Notes: generated by a model not told the origin, from the letters alone. DNA of 64,000 bases from an uncultured Pelagimonas sp. (GCF_947498515.1 NZ_CANMKO010000001.1:434001-498000), one strand, 5' to 3'. Shown: positions 36,816-46,503, counted from the stretch's first letter. Translations and numbers: made by a program.

Positions 36816-37214
36816 TTAGCCGCCTTCGGTCGGGGCGGCCGGGGTCATGATGCCAAGAGCCGCGCCGGTCGGGTCGGCGATGATGGCAATACGGCCAATT
36901 CCGGGCACGTCAAAGCAAGGGCGGCGGATTTCGCCTCCGGCGGCCTCGGTGGCTGCGACCGTGGCATCGACATCATCAACGGCGATGTAGGTGAACCAAT
37001 GTGGCGGGATGCCGGTCAGCTGTTCCATTTGGCTCATATCCATCAAACCAGCGACGGGTTTTCCGTCTTTCATGGCGACCTGATAGGTGCCGCCGGTGTC
37101 TGGGTCGGGCATGGCTTCGTATTCCCAACCACAGGTTTGGGCGTAGTAGTCGAGCGCCTTGGGAAGGTCGCGGGTCATCAATTCGGTCCACCAGATGGTG
37201 CCATGATTTGACAT
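36816..37214 (-). CDS. VOC-superfamily (glyoxalase-like) protein
   Basis: This protein of about 132 residues shows the paired beta-alpha-beta-beta-beta modules of the vicinal oxygen chelate fold (WWTELMTRDLPKALDYYAQTCGW, then a second module ending TGAALGIMTPA). The start at 37214 follows AAGGAGA; the longer frame to 37334 lacks family sequence. Function within the superfamily is unknown. It is upstream of the FKBP gene on the same strand. Confidence 0.86.
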   Translation of the reverse strand: MSNHGTIWWTELMTRDLPKALDYYAQTCGWEYEAMPDPDTGGTYQVAMKDGKPVAGLMDMSQMEQLTGIPPHWFTYIAVDDVDATVAATEAAGGEIRRPCFDVPGIGRIAIIADPTGAALGIMTPAAPTEGG

Positions 37215-37352
37215 TGGAAATCTCCTTGGTTGGGAATCGGAATAGCCCAAGAGTAACACGATGACGGGTTGCGACATTAACGAAAGCGCAGGGGTCTTTC
37301 GGCTGCTGCCATTCCATGTCAGGGTTGCGCGCATCAGGATTGAGGAGCCCCC

Positions 37353-38030
37353 ATGACCATCACCACATGCGTATTTGATGCCTATGGCACCTTGTTTGAT
37401 GTTGCCGCCGCCGCCCGTGTCGCGGCCGAAGAGCCGGGGCGCGAAAAGCTAGCCGAGGTGTGGCCGCAGATCGCCGCGGATTGGCGCGCAAAGCAGTTGG
37501 AATATAGCTGGCTGCGCGCGGTATCGGGGGCCTATGTGCCGTTTTGGGAAGTCACCAAAGACGGGTTGGATTGGGCGATGGAGCGCGCTGGGTTGGATGA
37601 TTTGGAGCTGCGCGAGCGGCTTTTGGCGCTGTATTGGGAATTGCCGGCTTATAAAGAGGTGCCTTTTATGCTGGCCCATCTCAAGGCTGCGGGCAAGAAT
37701 TGTGCGATTTTGTCCAATGGCAACAAAGACATGTTAGATGGGGCGGTGGATAGCGCCGGGATTGGCCTTTATCTGGATGCGCTTTTGTCCGTGGATCAGG
37801 TCGGAATCTTTAAACCGGCGACACAGGTCTATGATCTGGTTGGGGCCGAGTTCGGCTGTAAACCCGAAGAGGTGTTGTTTGTGTCCTCAAACGGCTGGGA
37901 CGCGGGTCATGCGGCGGCCTATGGATTTCAGACGGTTTGGGTCAATCGCATGGGGGTGCCGATGGATCGGTTGCCGGGCAAACCCGCCCATGTGTTAAGT
38001 GATCTGACAACCATTCCGGAGCTGGTGTGA
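37353..38030 (+). CDS. Haloacid dehalogenase type II-like hydrolase
   Basis: This 225-residue HAD-superfamily protein has nucleophile Asp9 in VFDAYGTLFDV, the Ser/Asn of motif II in ILSNGNKDML, Lys in GIFKPATQVYD and VSSNGWDAGHAAAYGF at motif IV. This arrangement is that of L-2-haloacid dehalogenases, which replace halogen on C2 of short acids. It overlaps the next gene (TGATG), an alpha/beta hydrolase, so they form a two-gene unit. Confidence 0.9.
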   Translation: MTITTCVFDAYGTLFDVAAAARVAAEEPGREKLAEVWPQIAADWRAKQLEYSWLRAVSGAYVPFWEVTKDGLDWAMERAGLDDLELRERLLALYWELPAYKEVPFMLAHLKAAGKNCAILSNGNKDMLDGAVDSAGIGLYLDALLSVDQVGIFKPATQVYDLVGAEFGCKPEEVLFVSSNGWDAGHAAAYGFQTVWVNRMGVPMDRLPGKPAHVLSDLTTIPELV

Positions 38031-38848
38031 TGGCGCGTTTTACAACATCTGACGGTGTGTCGTTGTATTATACCGATGAGGGGCAGGGTGTGCCGCTTTT
38101 GTGCCTGTCTGGGCTAAGCCGCAATGGCCGGGATTTTGATTATGTCGCTCCGTTGTTGGATGGGGTCCGCCTTATCCGGTTGGATTATCGGGGGCGGGGG
38201 CAATCGGATTGGGCCCCGCATGAGAGCTATTCGATCCCGATTGAGGGACGCGATGCGTTAGAATTGCTGGACCATCTTGGGATCGAGAAGGCGGCGATTT
38301 TGGGAAGTTCGCGTGGGGGATTGATTGCCATGGGATTGGCCGCGACGGTCAAAGAGCGGCTTTTGGGTGTGGCTTTGAACGATATTGGCCCCGAAATCGC
38401 CGATCGTGGCCTTGAGGTGATCAAGAATTATCTGGGCCGTCGTCCGGCTTGGAAAACCATGGCTGAAGCGGTGGCGGCGCGGCCTAAGGTGATGGCAGGA
38501 TTTGCCAATGTCCCGGCTGAACGCTGGCAACGGGAGGCAGAGACCCATTACCGCGAGGTCGAGGGTGGTTTGGACATCACTTATGACCCAAAGCTGCGCG
38601 ATGCCGTGTTGGCGGAGGGCGCGCAGGTTGTGCCGGATTTGTGGCCGTTTTTTGAGGCTTTGGCAGAGTTGCCTTTGTGCCTAGTCCGTGGCGCGAATTC
38701 GGATTTGTTGTCAGAGGCGTGTTTTGTGGAGATGACGCGCCGTAGGCCGGATGCGGTGGCGGTTCAGGTGGCCGATCGTGGCCATATTCCGTTTTTGGAT
38801 GAATCTGACGCGGTTGCGGCCTTGCACAAATGGATTGCGATGATGTGA
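38030..38848 (+). CDS. Alpha/beta hydrolase
   Basis: This 272-residue alpha/beta hydrolase has LDYRGRGQSDWAP near residue 52, nucleophile Ser94 in LGSSRGG, and a C-terminal His in DRGHIPFLDES. It resembles haloalkane-dehalogenase-like and lactonase-like proteins, but no residue fixes the substrate. The ATG at 38030 shares bases with the preceding dehalogenase-like stop. A joint role in handling organohalogens or esters is inferred from the pairing. Confidence 0.86.
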   Translation: MARFTTSDGVSLYYTDEGQGVPLLCLSGLSRNGRDFDYVAPLLDGVRLIRLDYRGRGQSDWAPHESYSIPIEGRDALELLDHLGIEKAAILGSSRGGLIAMGLAATVKERLLGVALNDIGPEIADRGLEVIKNYLGRRPAWKTMAEAVAARPKVMAGFANVPAERWQREAETHYREVEGGLDITYDPKLRDAVLAEGAQVVPDLWPFFEALAELPLCLVRGANSDLLSEACFVEMTRRRPDAVAVQVADRGHIPFLDESDAVAALHKWIAMM

Positions 38849-38877
38849 CGGGAGCGGCGCTGTTTGCGATGCAAATG

Positions 38878-38906
38878 CGCCCCACCCACCGTCCCATCGG
38901 GCGCGC
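38878..38906. repeat. Dispersed intergenic repeat, copy 2 (also hairpin after truB)
   Basis: A 29-base copy of the element at 5565-5594, beginning CGCCCCACCCACC. GCGCCC and GGGCGC at its ends can pair, so it may also act as the transcription end for the leftward truB gene. Confidence 0.5.
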
Positions 38907-39817
38907 TATTCGGGCTGAACGAACACCCGTTTGGGGTGCAATTCACCGCCCTTGTAGATGCCGACCGCGATTGGCGTGCCATCGAATGATGCCCATGCTT
39001 CGTCGCCGTATTCGACATCTTTGGCAAACACCATGCCCGGGTTGCCGTTGCGCAGCTTTGTCGCCCCGTCGAGCGTTGTGTGCAGCTCGGGCAATTCATC
39101 AAGGCCGATTTCCAGCGGCTTGAGATAGGCGTCAAGCGCGGGTGTTTTGGCCATCTCGTCGATCTGGTCGATGCTCAGACCATCACTCACTTCAAACGGG
39201 CCAGACCACGTGCGACGCAAGCGCAGGACATGCGCCTTGCAGCCCAATGCTTCGCCTAGGTCGCGGGCGATGGAACGGACATAGCCGCCTTTGCCACAGG
39301 TCATTTCCAGCTCGACGTGATCGGCATCTGGGCGCGAAATCATCACCAGCTCTTCGACCCAAAGAGGGCGCGCGGCGATGTCCATTTCTTCGCCGTCGCG
39401 GGCGCGTTTATAGGCGCGTTCGCCGTCGATTTTCACCGCTGAGAACTGCGGAGGCACCTGCATAACGTCGCCAACAAACTGATGCAGCGCTTCTTTGATC
39501 TCCTCATCCGAGGGGCGCAAATCGGTTTCGGCAATGACTTCACCCTCGGCGTCATCGGTGTTGGTCGCCTGACCGAGACGGACAACAAAGCGGTAGGCTT
39601 TGAGCGCATCGGTGATGTAGGGCACGGTTTTGGTGGCCTCGCCCAAGGCAACGGCAAGAACGCCGGTGGCCTCCGGGTCCAAGGTGCCCGCATGGCCGGC
39701 TTTCTTGGCCTCAAGCGCCCAGCGGACCTTGTTCACCACCGAAGTGGAGGTGATACCGGCCGGTTTATCTACGATCAGCCAGCCCGAAATATCGCGGCCC
39801 TTGCGTCTGCGTCCCAT
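38906..39817 (-). CDS. truB: tRNA pseudouridine55 synthase TruB
   Basis: This 303-residue enzyme makes pseudouridine 55 in the T-loop of tRNAs. It has [18 protein letters not shown] at the N-terminus, catalytic Asp47 in [14 protein letters not shown] and [17 protein letters not shown] in the second half. The C-terminus is the short alpha-proteobacterial form. The usual neighbours rbfA and rpsO are not adjacent here. It lies at the end of a 119-base gap from a LysR gene. Confidence 0.96.
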   Translation of the reverse strand: MGRRRKGRDISGWLIVDKPAGITSTSVVNKVRWALEAKKAGHAGTLDPEATGVLAVALGEATKTVPYITDALKAYRFVVRLGQATNTDDAEGEVIAETDLRPSDEEIKEALHQFVGDVMQVPPQFSAVKIDGERAYKRARDGEEMDIAARPLWVEELVMISRPDADHVELEMTCGKGGYVRSIARDLGEALGCKAHVLRLRRTWSGPFEVSDGLSIDQIDEMAKTPALDAYLKPLEIGLDELPELHTTLDGATKLRNGNPGMVFAKDVEYGDEAWASFDGTPIAVGIYKGGELHPKRVFVQPE

Positions 39818-39936
39818 GGTCGTCCCTTATTGGTAAGGCCGCGGAGGTAGCAAGCAGGGACAGAGCTGTCAATTCAACAGGGGCGTTTTGGTGGGTATTG
39901 CAGGAATATGTCGATGAAAGGGCCGGTAAGGAGCTG

Positions 39937-40764
39937 TTACCCGGATGCTTGCAACGCAGTTTTGATTGCGGAGAGGGCTGCGCGAATGGGTGGGTCATGC
40001 CGCGTGTCATGATGGGACACCAACCATTCATCATGGGTCAAATCCTCAATCGGATCAGACAGTTGCGTCAAGGTGCGTTGCTTTGCGCCAATAAAGCAGG
40101 GCAAGACAATGCGGCCATGACCGGAGCGGGCCAAATCGAGGCAGAGCCGCATATCAGTTGCGGTCAGCCCAATGTTGGAACCATGTGTGCGGTGAAGCCA
40201 GGCTTGGGAGGGAGGGAGCGGTGCTTGCCCCGGCAAGCTGACGTAGCGGGAGACCGCGTCAGATGTGGCGTAAATGGCGTAGGTGATACTGCGGAGCTTT
40301 TGGCGCGCGAGCCATGGGTGGTCGGGCTCGGCATTTCGGATGCCGATGTCGGCTTCGCGCCGGGCGATATCCAAGATCGCATTTGACGGAACAAAGCTTG
40401 GTGTCCAAGTTCCAGATACAGTAGCGGGCAGGGATTGGGCCAAAACCTGTGAGGTCCATAACCCGGCAGTTATCCGAACTGTTGGGGTTTGGTCGGTCTT
40501 GGAAAGCCATCGCAAGACGCGGTGACGCAACTCGGGCAACCCAGTCAATTCATCCGCCAGTGATTGACCGTCTTGAGTTAACTGAAAGCCACCTTTGCCG
40601 CGTAAAAACAGCCGCCGACCAGTGCTGCGTTCGAGATGCGCCATGCGGCGAGACATCGTCGGGAGCGGGACACCGGCCTTTTGGGCGGCGTTGGTGAGGG
40701 ACGGGCTCGTGGCAACGATCTGAAACAACGCAAGGTCGGACAAGTCAGCTTGGCTTTCATTCAT
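39937..40764 (-). CDS. LysR-family transcriptional regulator
   Basis: This 275-residue protein has a LysR-type HTH at residues about 8-65 (FQIVATSPSLTNAAQKAGVPLPTMSRRMAHLE) and an effector domain. It is rather short, with a truncated-looking C-terminus compared with the usual 295-300 residues. No adjacent operon obviously belongs to it, so its target is unknown. Confidence 0.88.
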   Translation of the reverse strand: MNESQADLSDLALFQIVATSPSLTNAAQKAGVPLPTMSRRMAHLERSTGRRLFLRGKGGFQLTQDGQSLADELTGLPELRHRVLRWLSKTDQTPTVRITAGLWTSQVLAQSLPATVSGTWTPSFVPSNAILDIARREADIGIRNAEPDHPWLARQKLRSITYAIYATSDAVSRYVSLPGQAPLPPSQAWLHRTHGSNIGLTATDMRLCLDLARSGHGRIVLPCFIGAKQRTLTQLSDPIEDLTHDEWLVSHHDTRHDPPIRAALSAIKTALQASG

Positions 40765-40937
40765 GAAAGTAATGTTGCCCGAATTGCGAATTTATTCAAT
40801 GGAAATGACTGTGGCATCTTGTTTTTGAAATAATCTCCCAAAGCAAGAGGCATTTGATGTTGATCACACCTTTGAAAACCGAACGCCGTTTTTTGTCGCC
40901 TGAACGCCAACACATTGAAAACCGTATCCGCAGCCAT

Positions 40938-40971
40938 AAAAAATGGCGCAGACGGCGGAACCGGCTGCGCC
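40938..40971 (-). terminator. Terminator after metG
   Basis: GGCGCAG / CTGCGCC (40945-40951 and 40965-40971) with GC-rich inner pairing. On the minus strand it is followed by ATTTTTT. It lies about 30 bases beyond the metG stop. T residues also follow on the plus strand, so it could work in both directions. Confidence 0.82.
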
Positions 40972-41001
40972 TTTTATGCTTTTTAAGCGATTGGCGTCGT
41001 T

Positions 41002-42714
41002 CTAGTCGCGGGTTCCGGCGAAACGTTCTTGCCATTCGGTGCGTTCTGCATCGGTTATCTTGCGGAAAGTGACCTCAGGCACGGCAAATTCGTGGCCTTC
41101 GGGCATTGCCGCGAGGGCGGCTTTGATGTCGGTTGGCCATGCGTCATCGTCCGACTTCATCGCATCCAAAAGCTCGGCACTTGCGTCCGGAATGAAGGGC
41201 GAAGAAATGATCGCATAGAGACGGATCAGGTTCAGCGCCAAGCGGATCTGCGCTGCGGCTTGATCGGGGTCGGTTTTGAAAGTTGTCCAAGGCGCGACTT
41301 CTTGTAGGTATTCGTTGCCCAAGGCCCATGCGGCGCGCAGGGCGGTGGCGGATTTGCGCACCTCGATGGCTTCCATATGGGCTTCGTATTCGGCCAATTT
41401 CGCGGCTAGATCACTCATCAATTGCTCTTCGCGCGCGCCATAGGCCCCGCCCGCCGGAACAGCTTCTGAGTATTTGGAGCGACAGAATTTGGTGACACGG
41501 CTGGCAAAGTTGCCAAGCACGTCGGCGAGGTCCTTGTTGACCGACACTTGGAAGTTTTCCCAAGTAAATTCGCTATCCGCGCTTTCGGGCGCATGGGACA
41601 ACAACCACCAGCGCCAGTAATCGGACGGTAGGATTTCCAAGGCTTGATCCATGAACACCCCGCGTCCGCGCGATGTTGAGAATTGGCCGCCATCGTAGTT
41701 CAAGTAGTTGAACGATTTGATGTAATCGACAAGCTTCCACGGCTCACCCGAGCCCAAAATCGTGGTTGGGAAGGACAGGGTGTGGAAGGGCACGTTGTCC
41801 TTGCCCATAAACTGGGTGTAACGGACGTCATCGGCCCCTTTGTCTGTGCGCCACCAGCGTTCCCAATCGGTGCCTTTGCCCGCATCAACCCATTCCTGCG
41901 CACAGGCAATGTATTCGATTGGGGCGTCGAACCAGACGTAGAACACTTTGCCTTCCATGCCGGGCCAAGGCGCGTCGCCTTTCATCACCGGCACACCCCA
42001 ATCGAGGTCGCGGGTGATGCCGCGGTCCTGAAGGCCATCCCCGTCATGCAGCCATTTCTTGGCAATCGAGGTGGTCAAAATCGGCCAATCGGTTTTGGAA
42101 TCAATCCATCTGTCGAGCTGATCTTTCATCTCGGATTGGCGCAGATAAAGGTGCTTGGTTTCGCGCATTTCCAGATCGGTGGACCCGGAAATGGTCGACC
42201 GTGGGTTGATCAGCTCAACCGGATCAAGCTGTTTGGTGCAATTGTCACATTGATCGCCGCGCGCATCTTCGAACCCACAATTGGGGCAGGTGCCTTCGAT
42301 ATAACGATCGGGCAGGTAGCGGCCATCGGCATGGCTATACATTTGGGTTTCACTGACTTCGCGGATCAGCCCTTGTTTGTCCAACTGAGCGGCGAAATGT
42401 TGGGTCAGCTTCTTGTTCTGCTCCGATGAGGACCGGCCAAAGTGATCAAAAGACAGGCGGAACCCATCGGCGATTTTCGCCTGAACACCCCACATTTCGG
42501 CGCAGAATTCATCGACCGGTTTACCGGCCTTAGCGGCGGCAAGTTCGGCGGGGGTGCCATGTTCATCGGTGGCGCAAAGGAACATGACCTCATGGCCGCG
42601 CGCGCGCAGATAGCGGGCATAAAGATCAGCCGGAAGCTGAGAGCCCACAAGATTGCCCAGATGCTTGATCCCGTTGATATAGGGAATCGCGGAGGTGATG
42701 AGGTGGCGTGCCAT
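41002..42714 (-). CDS. metG: Methionyl-tRNA synthetase
   Basis: This 570-residue class I synthetase charges initiator and elongator tRNA-Met. It has [18 protein letters not shown] with the HIGH-type region, a zinc-binding knuckle [17 protein letters not shown] and the KMSKS-type loop as [10 protein letters not shown]. The C-terminal tRNA-binding dimerisation domain found in some homologues is absent, as in many alphaproteobacteria. I use the ATG at 42714 because homology starts there; the frame opens 51 bases upstream. An MFS gene ends about 55 bases upstream on the same strand. Confidence 0.96.
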   Translation of the reverse strand: MARHLITSAIPYINGIKHLGNLVGSQLPADLYARYLRARGHEVMFLCATDEHGTPAELAAAKAGKPVDEFCAEMWGVQAKIADGFRLSFDHFGRSSSEQNKKLTQHFAAQLDKQGLIREVSETQMYSHADGRYLPDRYIEGTCPNCGFEDARGDQCDNCTKQLDPVELINPRSTISGSTDLEMRETKHLYLRQSEMKDQLDRWIDSKTDWPILTTSIAKKWLHDGDGLQDRGITRDLDWGVPVMKGDAPWPGMEGKVFYVWFDAPIEYIACAQEWVDAGKGTDWERWWRTDKGADDVRYTQFMGKDNVPFHTLSFPTTILGSGEPWKLVDYIKSFNYLNYDGGQFSTSRGRGVFMDQALEILPSDYWRWWLLSHAPESADSEFTWENFQVSVNKDLADVLGNFASRVTKFCRSKYSEAVPAGGAYGAREEQLMSDLAAKLAEYEAHMEAIEVRKSATALRAAWALGNEYLQEVAPWTTFKTDPDQAAAQIRLALNLIRLYAIISSPFIPDASAELLDAMKSDDDAWPTDIKAALAAMPEGHEFAVPEVTFRKITDAERTEWQERFAGTRD

Positions 42715-42768
42715 TGTCGTTCGTCCCGTGCGGTTTGGGCGTGATTTAACGGAAGCGCGCGCCAAGGG

Positions 42769-44013
42769 CTACTGCGTTTTGTCCCTTTCGCCAGTCTTGT
42801 CGCGAAAGCGCGACATCAAACGCCCGATCACAAAGGATGTGCGCGGGGCGTACACATAGGGGGTGCGGGTCTCATTTGCCGGGCGCGATTGCATTCGGAC
42901 AAGGCCAAAGACCACCAAAAGCGCATGGCCCAGAGCGATCATGATGAACAGCGCCGGGGGGCCATAGGCGTCGATCAGGGATGAGGCGACCCATGGGGCC
43001 GCAATGGCCCCACATGCATACCAAAACATCAACGCCGCCGAGAGTTCGACACGTTCTGAGCTATCGGCAAAGTCATGGGCGTGGGCGGCGGACACCGAAT
43101 AGATCGGAAAGGTCGTGAGGCCAAATATAGCGGCCGTTAGCATGACTCCTGTTGTGCTGAGGTCCGTGGTGGTGGCGGTGAAAACGCAGGATGCAATAGC
43201 GGCGAGGGACAGCCAGATCAAAACGTGACGCCGGTCAAACCGATCCGCCAGCCAGCCAACAGGGTATTGTGACAAAGCCCCACCCGCGACAAAGGCCGCC
43301 AAAAATAGCGCAATGTCAGAGGTTTGGAGCCCAACCCCGGTGCCATAAAGCGGCCCGACCATCCGGAACGACGCGCTTGACAGGGCGGCGACAAGCACAC
43401 CGGCCACCGCCAGCGGGGAGCTGGCAAAGGCCAATTGCGGGCGAAGGCGTGGGGCGGCCGGGGTTTCGGGTTGGCTTGATTTGGTCAAGGTCATCGGCAA
43501 AATTGCCGCGCAGCAGATCATCGCCAAAAACGTATAGGACACGTAATGCGCCGGTTCGAGGACCGAGATCATCAGCTGGGCCACAAGGGAGGCAAGCATG
43601 TCCGTCACGCGGTAGGTACCCATAGCGCGACCGCGGTTGTCATTGGTGACCTTGGCCTGCAACCATGCCTCGATCACGGTGTAACATCCGGCGATACAAA
43701 GCCCCTGCGCCACGCGCATTCCGGCCCAGACATAGGGATTTTCGCTTAGAACATGGCCGAGAATGCCCATCGTGCCAAGGGCGGTGAACACCGCAAAGGC
43801 GCGGGAATGTCCAACGCTTCCCATGAGGCGCGGCGACCACCAGCAGCCAATGAAAAAGCCTAGAAAATGCGCCGACCCCAAAAAACCGATCTGTTGGGTG
43901 GTGAAATTCAGTTGCAAACCGGACAGAGCGTCAAGCGGCCCAACGCCGCCCGATGACAGCTGTAACAGGATCACGGATAAAAACAGGGCGGCAAAAGAGA
44001 TCATCATACGCAT
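42769..44013 (-). CDS. MFS transporter (YcaD-like)
   Basis: This protein of about 414 residues with twelve predicted helices resembles the YcaD branch of MFS, with FLGSAHFLGFFIGCWWSPRLMG early and GWLADRFDRRHVLIW in the second half. The frame extends to 44388, but the first 125 residues there read as non-protein and overlap the thioesterase on the other strand. The start is therefore placed at 44013 (or 44007). Substrate unknown. Confidence 0.85.
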   Translation of the reverse strand: MRMMISFAALFLSVILLQLSSGGVGPLDALSGLQLNFTTQQIGFLGSAHFLGFFIGCWWSPRLMGSVGHSRAFAVFTALGTMGILGHVLSENPYVWAGMRVAQGLCIAGCYTVIEAWLQAKVTNDNRGRAMGTYRVTDMLASLVAQLMISVLEPAHYVSYTFLAMICCAAILPMTLTKSSQPETPAAPRLRPQLAFASSPLAVAGVLVAALSSASFRMVGPLYGTGVGLQTSDIALFLAAFVAGGALSQYPVGWLADRFDRRHVLIWLSLAAIASCVFTATTTDLSTTGVMLTAAIFGLTTFPIYSVSAAHAHDFADSSERVELSAALMFWYACGAIAAPWVASSLIDAYGPPALFIMIALGHALLVVFGLVRMQSRPANETRTPYVYAPRTSFVIGRLMSRFRDKTGERDKTQ

Positions 44014-44170
44014 GGGGCCAAAGGGGCATGTGGGGGCATGGCGCGCTTTGGGTTTTGCGACGTTGTCGGGTCGTTTTGGGGCCTTGGTTGGAAAAGATAG
44101 ACGTGGCGTCACTCTTTTCGTTCCGGCGGGCGCGGTCTTTGATGGCTTTGCCAAATAAGGAGGCCACCCG

Positions 44171-44656
44171 ATGCCGTCGCGCAAATACGCAAAAACCGTC
44201 GATGAATTGCCCAGCCCCGAGGAATTGATGTCGGTTCCGGGGCTCGAAATGATGCAAAGCATTGTTAACGGAGAGCGGGCCGGACCGCCGATTGGCGAGA
44301 CCATGGGGTTTTGGCCGGTCGAGGCCGAACAGGGCCGGGTGGTGTTTGAAGGGACGCCGGAATTGGCGGTGGCCAACCCGCTGCGCACGGTGCATGGCGG
44401 CTGGTATGGCGCGATTTTGGATAGCTGTATGGCCTGTGCGGTGCATACGACGCTACCTTCGGGCGCAGGCTATACGACCTTGGAATACAAGATCAATATC
44501 ACCCGTGCGATCCCTTTGGGTGTGACGGTTCAGGCCATTGGTATTGCGCAACATTCCGGCCGATCAACCGGGGTGGCCAATGGCGAAATCCGAGGCAAGG
44601 AAGATGGCAAACTATACGCAACCGGGTCAACGACCTGTATGATTTTGCGGGCCTGA
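44171..44656 (+). CDS. PaaI-family hotdog-fold thioesterase
   Basis: This 161-residue hotdog-fold protein has the PaaI-like motif RTVHGGWYGAILDSCMACAVHTTLP with the catalytic-loop HGG followed by the helix, and a strand ending TTLEYKINITRAI. It should hydrolyse an acyl-CoA thioester; substrate unknown. Its 3' end overlaps the convergent imuA gene by 30 bases. Confidence 0.9.
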   Translation: MPSRKYAKTVDELPSPEELMSVPGLEMMQSIVNGERAGPPIGETMGFWPVEAEQGRVVFEGTPELAVANPLRTVHGGWYGAILDSCMACAVHTTLPSGAGYTTLEYKINITRAIPLGVTVQAIGIAQHSGRSTGVANGEIRGKEDGKLYATGSTTCMILRA

Positions 44657-45271
44657 GGTGGGGTGAAACAGATGGTTTCCGGTTAACGCCCATGTTTTTG
44701 GCGGGGCCATGCGGGCACGCAACCGTTCTAGTCGCCAGCGCACCTGACCGGGGGTGTGATCAGGCTCCATCTGCCAGCGAGTTTCAACGCCCGGCGCGCC
44801 GCCAGAACCCGGCGTTAGCATGAGACCAAGCGGGCGAAACCGCCCTTCGCCCGCCCCGGTTTCGGCGGCGAGATGCAACCGGCGGACCTGAGTCATACCG
44901 GGTGGTTCGGGCAGATCGGCCACAACCATCGGCGCGGCCCCACTGCGCAGAATTTCCTCCATGCTCCACAAAATGTCTTCGCCCCGGATTGGGTCGAGAA
45001 AGATCAGCGATTGCGGCGGCAACAAGGGGGCCAGCCCATCGGTGTTAAGGCGGTTACGCTCCCACTTGGGGGTGATCCAAAAGATTGGGGCAAGGCTTGG
45101 GCTGCTTTTGAGTTGGGCCAAAAGTTTGGCGGCAATACGCACCGCAAGGGTGCGCCGCGCCCGCCCACAGATTTCATGGACGCGCGCCAGTGGCAGGCTG
45201 GCATCATCCAGAAGGGCAAGGCCCGGTGGCGGGCGATGGGTTTTGCGGGCAAGCAGGGCAGCAGCAGTCAT
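44627..45271 (-). CDS. imuA: ImuA-family SOS protein (orphan)
   Basis: This 214-residue protein reads as the RecA-like ImuA family found with mutagenic repair polymerases: LARVHEICGRARRTLAVRIAAKLLAQ near residue 28, FWITPKWERNRLNTDGLAP, and a C-terminal WRLERLRARMAP. A LexA box (GTTC-N7-GTTC) sits 17 bases upstream of its ATG. In many alphaproteobacteria imuA heads imuA-imuB-dnaE2, but here the gene stands alone and its 3' end runs 30 bases into a convergent thioesterase. Assignment rests on pattern memory and the box. Confidence 0.78.
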   Translation of the reverse strand: MTAAALLARKTHRPPPGLALLDDASLPLARVHEICGRARRTLAVRIAAKLLAQLKSSPSLAPIFWITPKWERNRLNTDGLAPLLPPQSLIFLDPIRGEDILWSMEEILRSGAAPMVVADLPEPPGMTQVRRLHLAAETGAGEGRFRPLGLMLTPGSGGAPGVETRWQMEPDHTPGQVRWRLERLRARMAPPKTWALTGNHLFHPTSGPQNHTGR

Positions 45272-45287
45272 GGGGGTAAATTACAAT

Positions 45288-45302
45288 GTTCACTAAATGT
45301 TC
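45288..45302. promoter_or_regulatory. LexA (SOS) box upstream of imuA
   Basis: GTTCACTAAATGTTC is an exact GTTC-N7-GTTC, the alphaproteobacterial LexA operator. It lies 17-31 bases upstream of the imuA ATG and 86 bases upstream of the aldo/keto reductase, so imuA is the likely target. Confidence 0.88.
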
Positions 45303-45387
45303 TCAAGGGTGAATTTCTGGAAACGCCCCTTGGCAATTGAACTGATACCGCTATCTTTCGCGCAACCCGCGCGAAGGAGATGCCGCA

Positions 45388-46437
45388 ATGAAAATGAATA
45401 AACTGGGCCGTACTGGCATCGATGTATCAGAGTTTTGCCTTGGCACCATGACCTTTGGCACGCAGACGAAACAAGACGAAGCCCATGCCCAGATTGACCG
45501 GGCTCTGGCGGCTGGGATCAATTTCATGGATGCCGCCGAGATGTATCCGGTCAATCCGATCAGTGCCGAAACCGTTGGCAGAACTGAAGAAATCATCGGC
45601 AACTGGTTTGAGAAAACGGGGAAGCGCAAGGAGTGGGTCCTTGCCACCAAACATTCCGGGGCCGGGTTCGCGCATGCGCGCAACGGCGCAATGATTAGCG
45701 CGCAAACCATTCCCGAGGCGATTGAAGGGTCTTTGAAACGGCTCAAAACCGATTGTATTGACCTGTACCAATTCCACTGGCCCAACCGGGGCAGCTACAT
45801 GTTTCGCCAAAATTGGAGCTATGATCCGCTAAAAGGTGGGATGAGCCGGGATGAGGTGATCGACCAGATGGAAGATTGTCTAGGGGCGTTGCAGCGTGAA
45901 GTTGAGCGCGGCACCATTCGCGCCTTTGGCCTTTCAAACGAGAGCGCTTGGGGGACAGCGCAATGGTTGGCCGCCGCCGAGCGGGTGGGTGGGCCGCGCG
46001 TGGCGTCGATTCAGAACGAGTATTCGTTGGTTTGCCGGATGGCAGACACGGATTTGGCCGAAATGATGATGTTTGAAGATGTCGGGCTTTTGCCGTTTTC
46101 GCCACTTGGTGCTGGGTTTCTAAGCGGTAAATACCAGAGCGGCGCTGTGCCTGATGGATCGCGTATGTCGATCAATGGCGACATGGGGGGGCGCAAGTCT
46201 GAACGGATTTTTGATGCGGTTGACGCGTATTTGGCCGTGGCCCGCAATTTTGGGTTGGATCCGGTTCACATGGCTTTTGCTTGGTCGGCACGCCGGCCTT
46301 TTGTTGCGTCTTCGATTTTTGGGGCCACCACCTTGGCGCAGTTGGAACATGCCTTGGGTGCGGCTGATGTCACGTTGACCCCAGAGGTGTTGGCAGTCTT
46401 GGACGCGACGCACAAACAACATCCGATGCCTTACTGA
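45388..46437 (+). CDS. Aldo/keto reductase (Tas-like)
   Basis: This 349-residue AKR has the catalytic set Asp48, Tyr53 (INFMDAAEMYP), Lys88 (LATKHSG) and a His in QFHWPNRGSY. It resembles the Tas branch, including the YSLVCRMADTDLAEMMMFE and late FGATTLAQLEHAL segments. It should reduce an aldehyde or ketone with NADPH; substrate unknown. RBS GAAGGAG precedes the ATG. Confidence 0.92.
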   Translation: MKMNKLGRTGIDVSEFCLGTMTFGTQTKQDEAHAQIDRALAAGINFMDAAEMYPVNPISAETVGRTEEIIGNWFEKTGKRKEWVLATKHSGAGFAHARNGAMISAQTIPEAIEGSLKRLKTDCIDLYQFHWPNRGSYMFRQNWSYDPLKGGMSRDEVIDQMEDCLGALQREVERGTIRAFGLSNESAWGTAQWLAAAERVGGPRVASIQNEYSLVCRMADTDLAEMMMFEDVGLLPFSPLGAGFLSGKYQSGAVPDGSRMSINGDMGGRKSERIFDAVDAYLAVARNFGLDPVHMAFAWSARRPFVASSIFGATTLAQLEHALGAADVTLTPEVLAVLDATHKQHPMPY

Positions 46438-46442
46438 GAAGA

Positions 46443-46499
46443 GGGCGGGAGGCCCCCTTGAGCGGCTCCCGCCCACCCACCCCGCCCTTCAAGGGGGCC
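46443..46499. terminator. Interlocked inverted repeats between convergent genes
   Basis: Repeat A: GGGCGGGAG (46443-46451) with CTCCCGCCC (46466-46474). Repeat B: GGCCCCCTTGA (46451-46461) with TCAAGGGGGCC (46489-46499). The left arm of B lies in the loop of A, so they either compete or form a pseudoknot. Position between the convergent aldo/keto reductase and XRE genes suggests transcription termination. Confidence 0.55.
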
Positions 46500-46503
46500 A
46501 GCC

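Noticed and set aside
40854-41072. 72-codon Arg-rich frame downstream of metG
   Set aside because: It crosses the metG terminator and overlaps the metG 3' end; no ribosome site or family resemblance.
42769-44388. Extended 539-codon form of the YcaD-like MFS gene
   Set aside because: The first 125 codons lack transporter features and overlap the thioesterase on the other strand; the start is placed at 44013.
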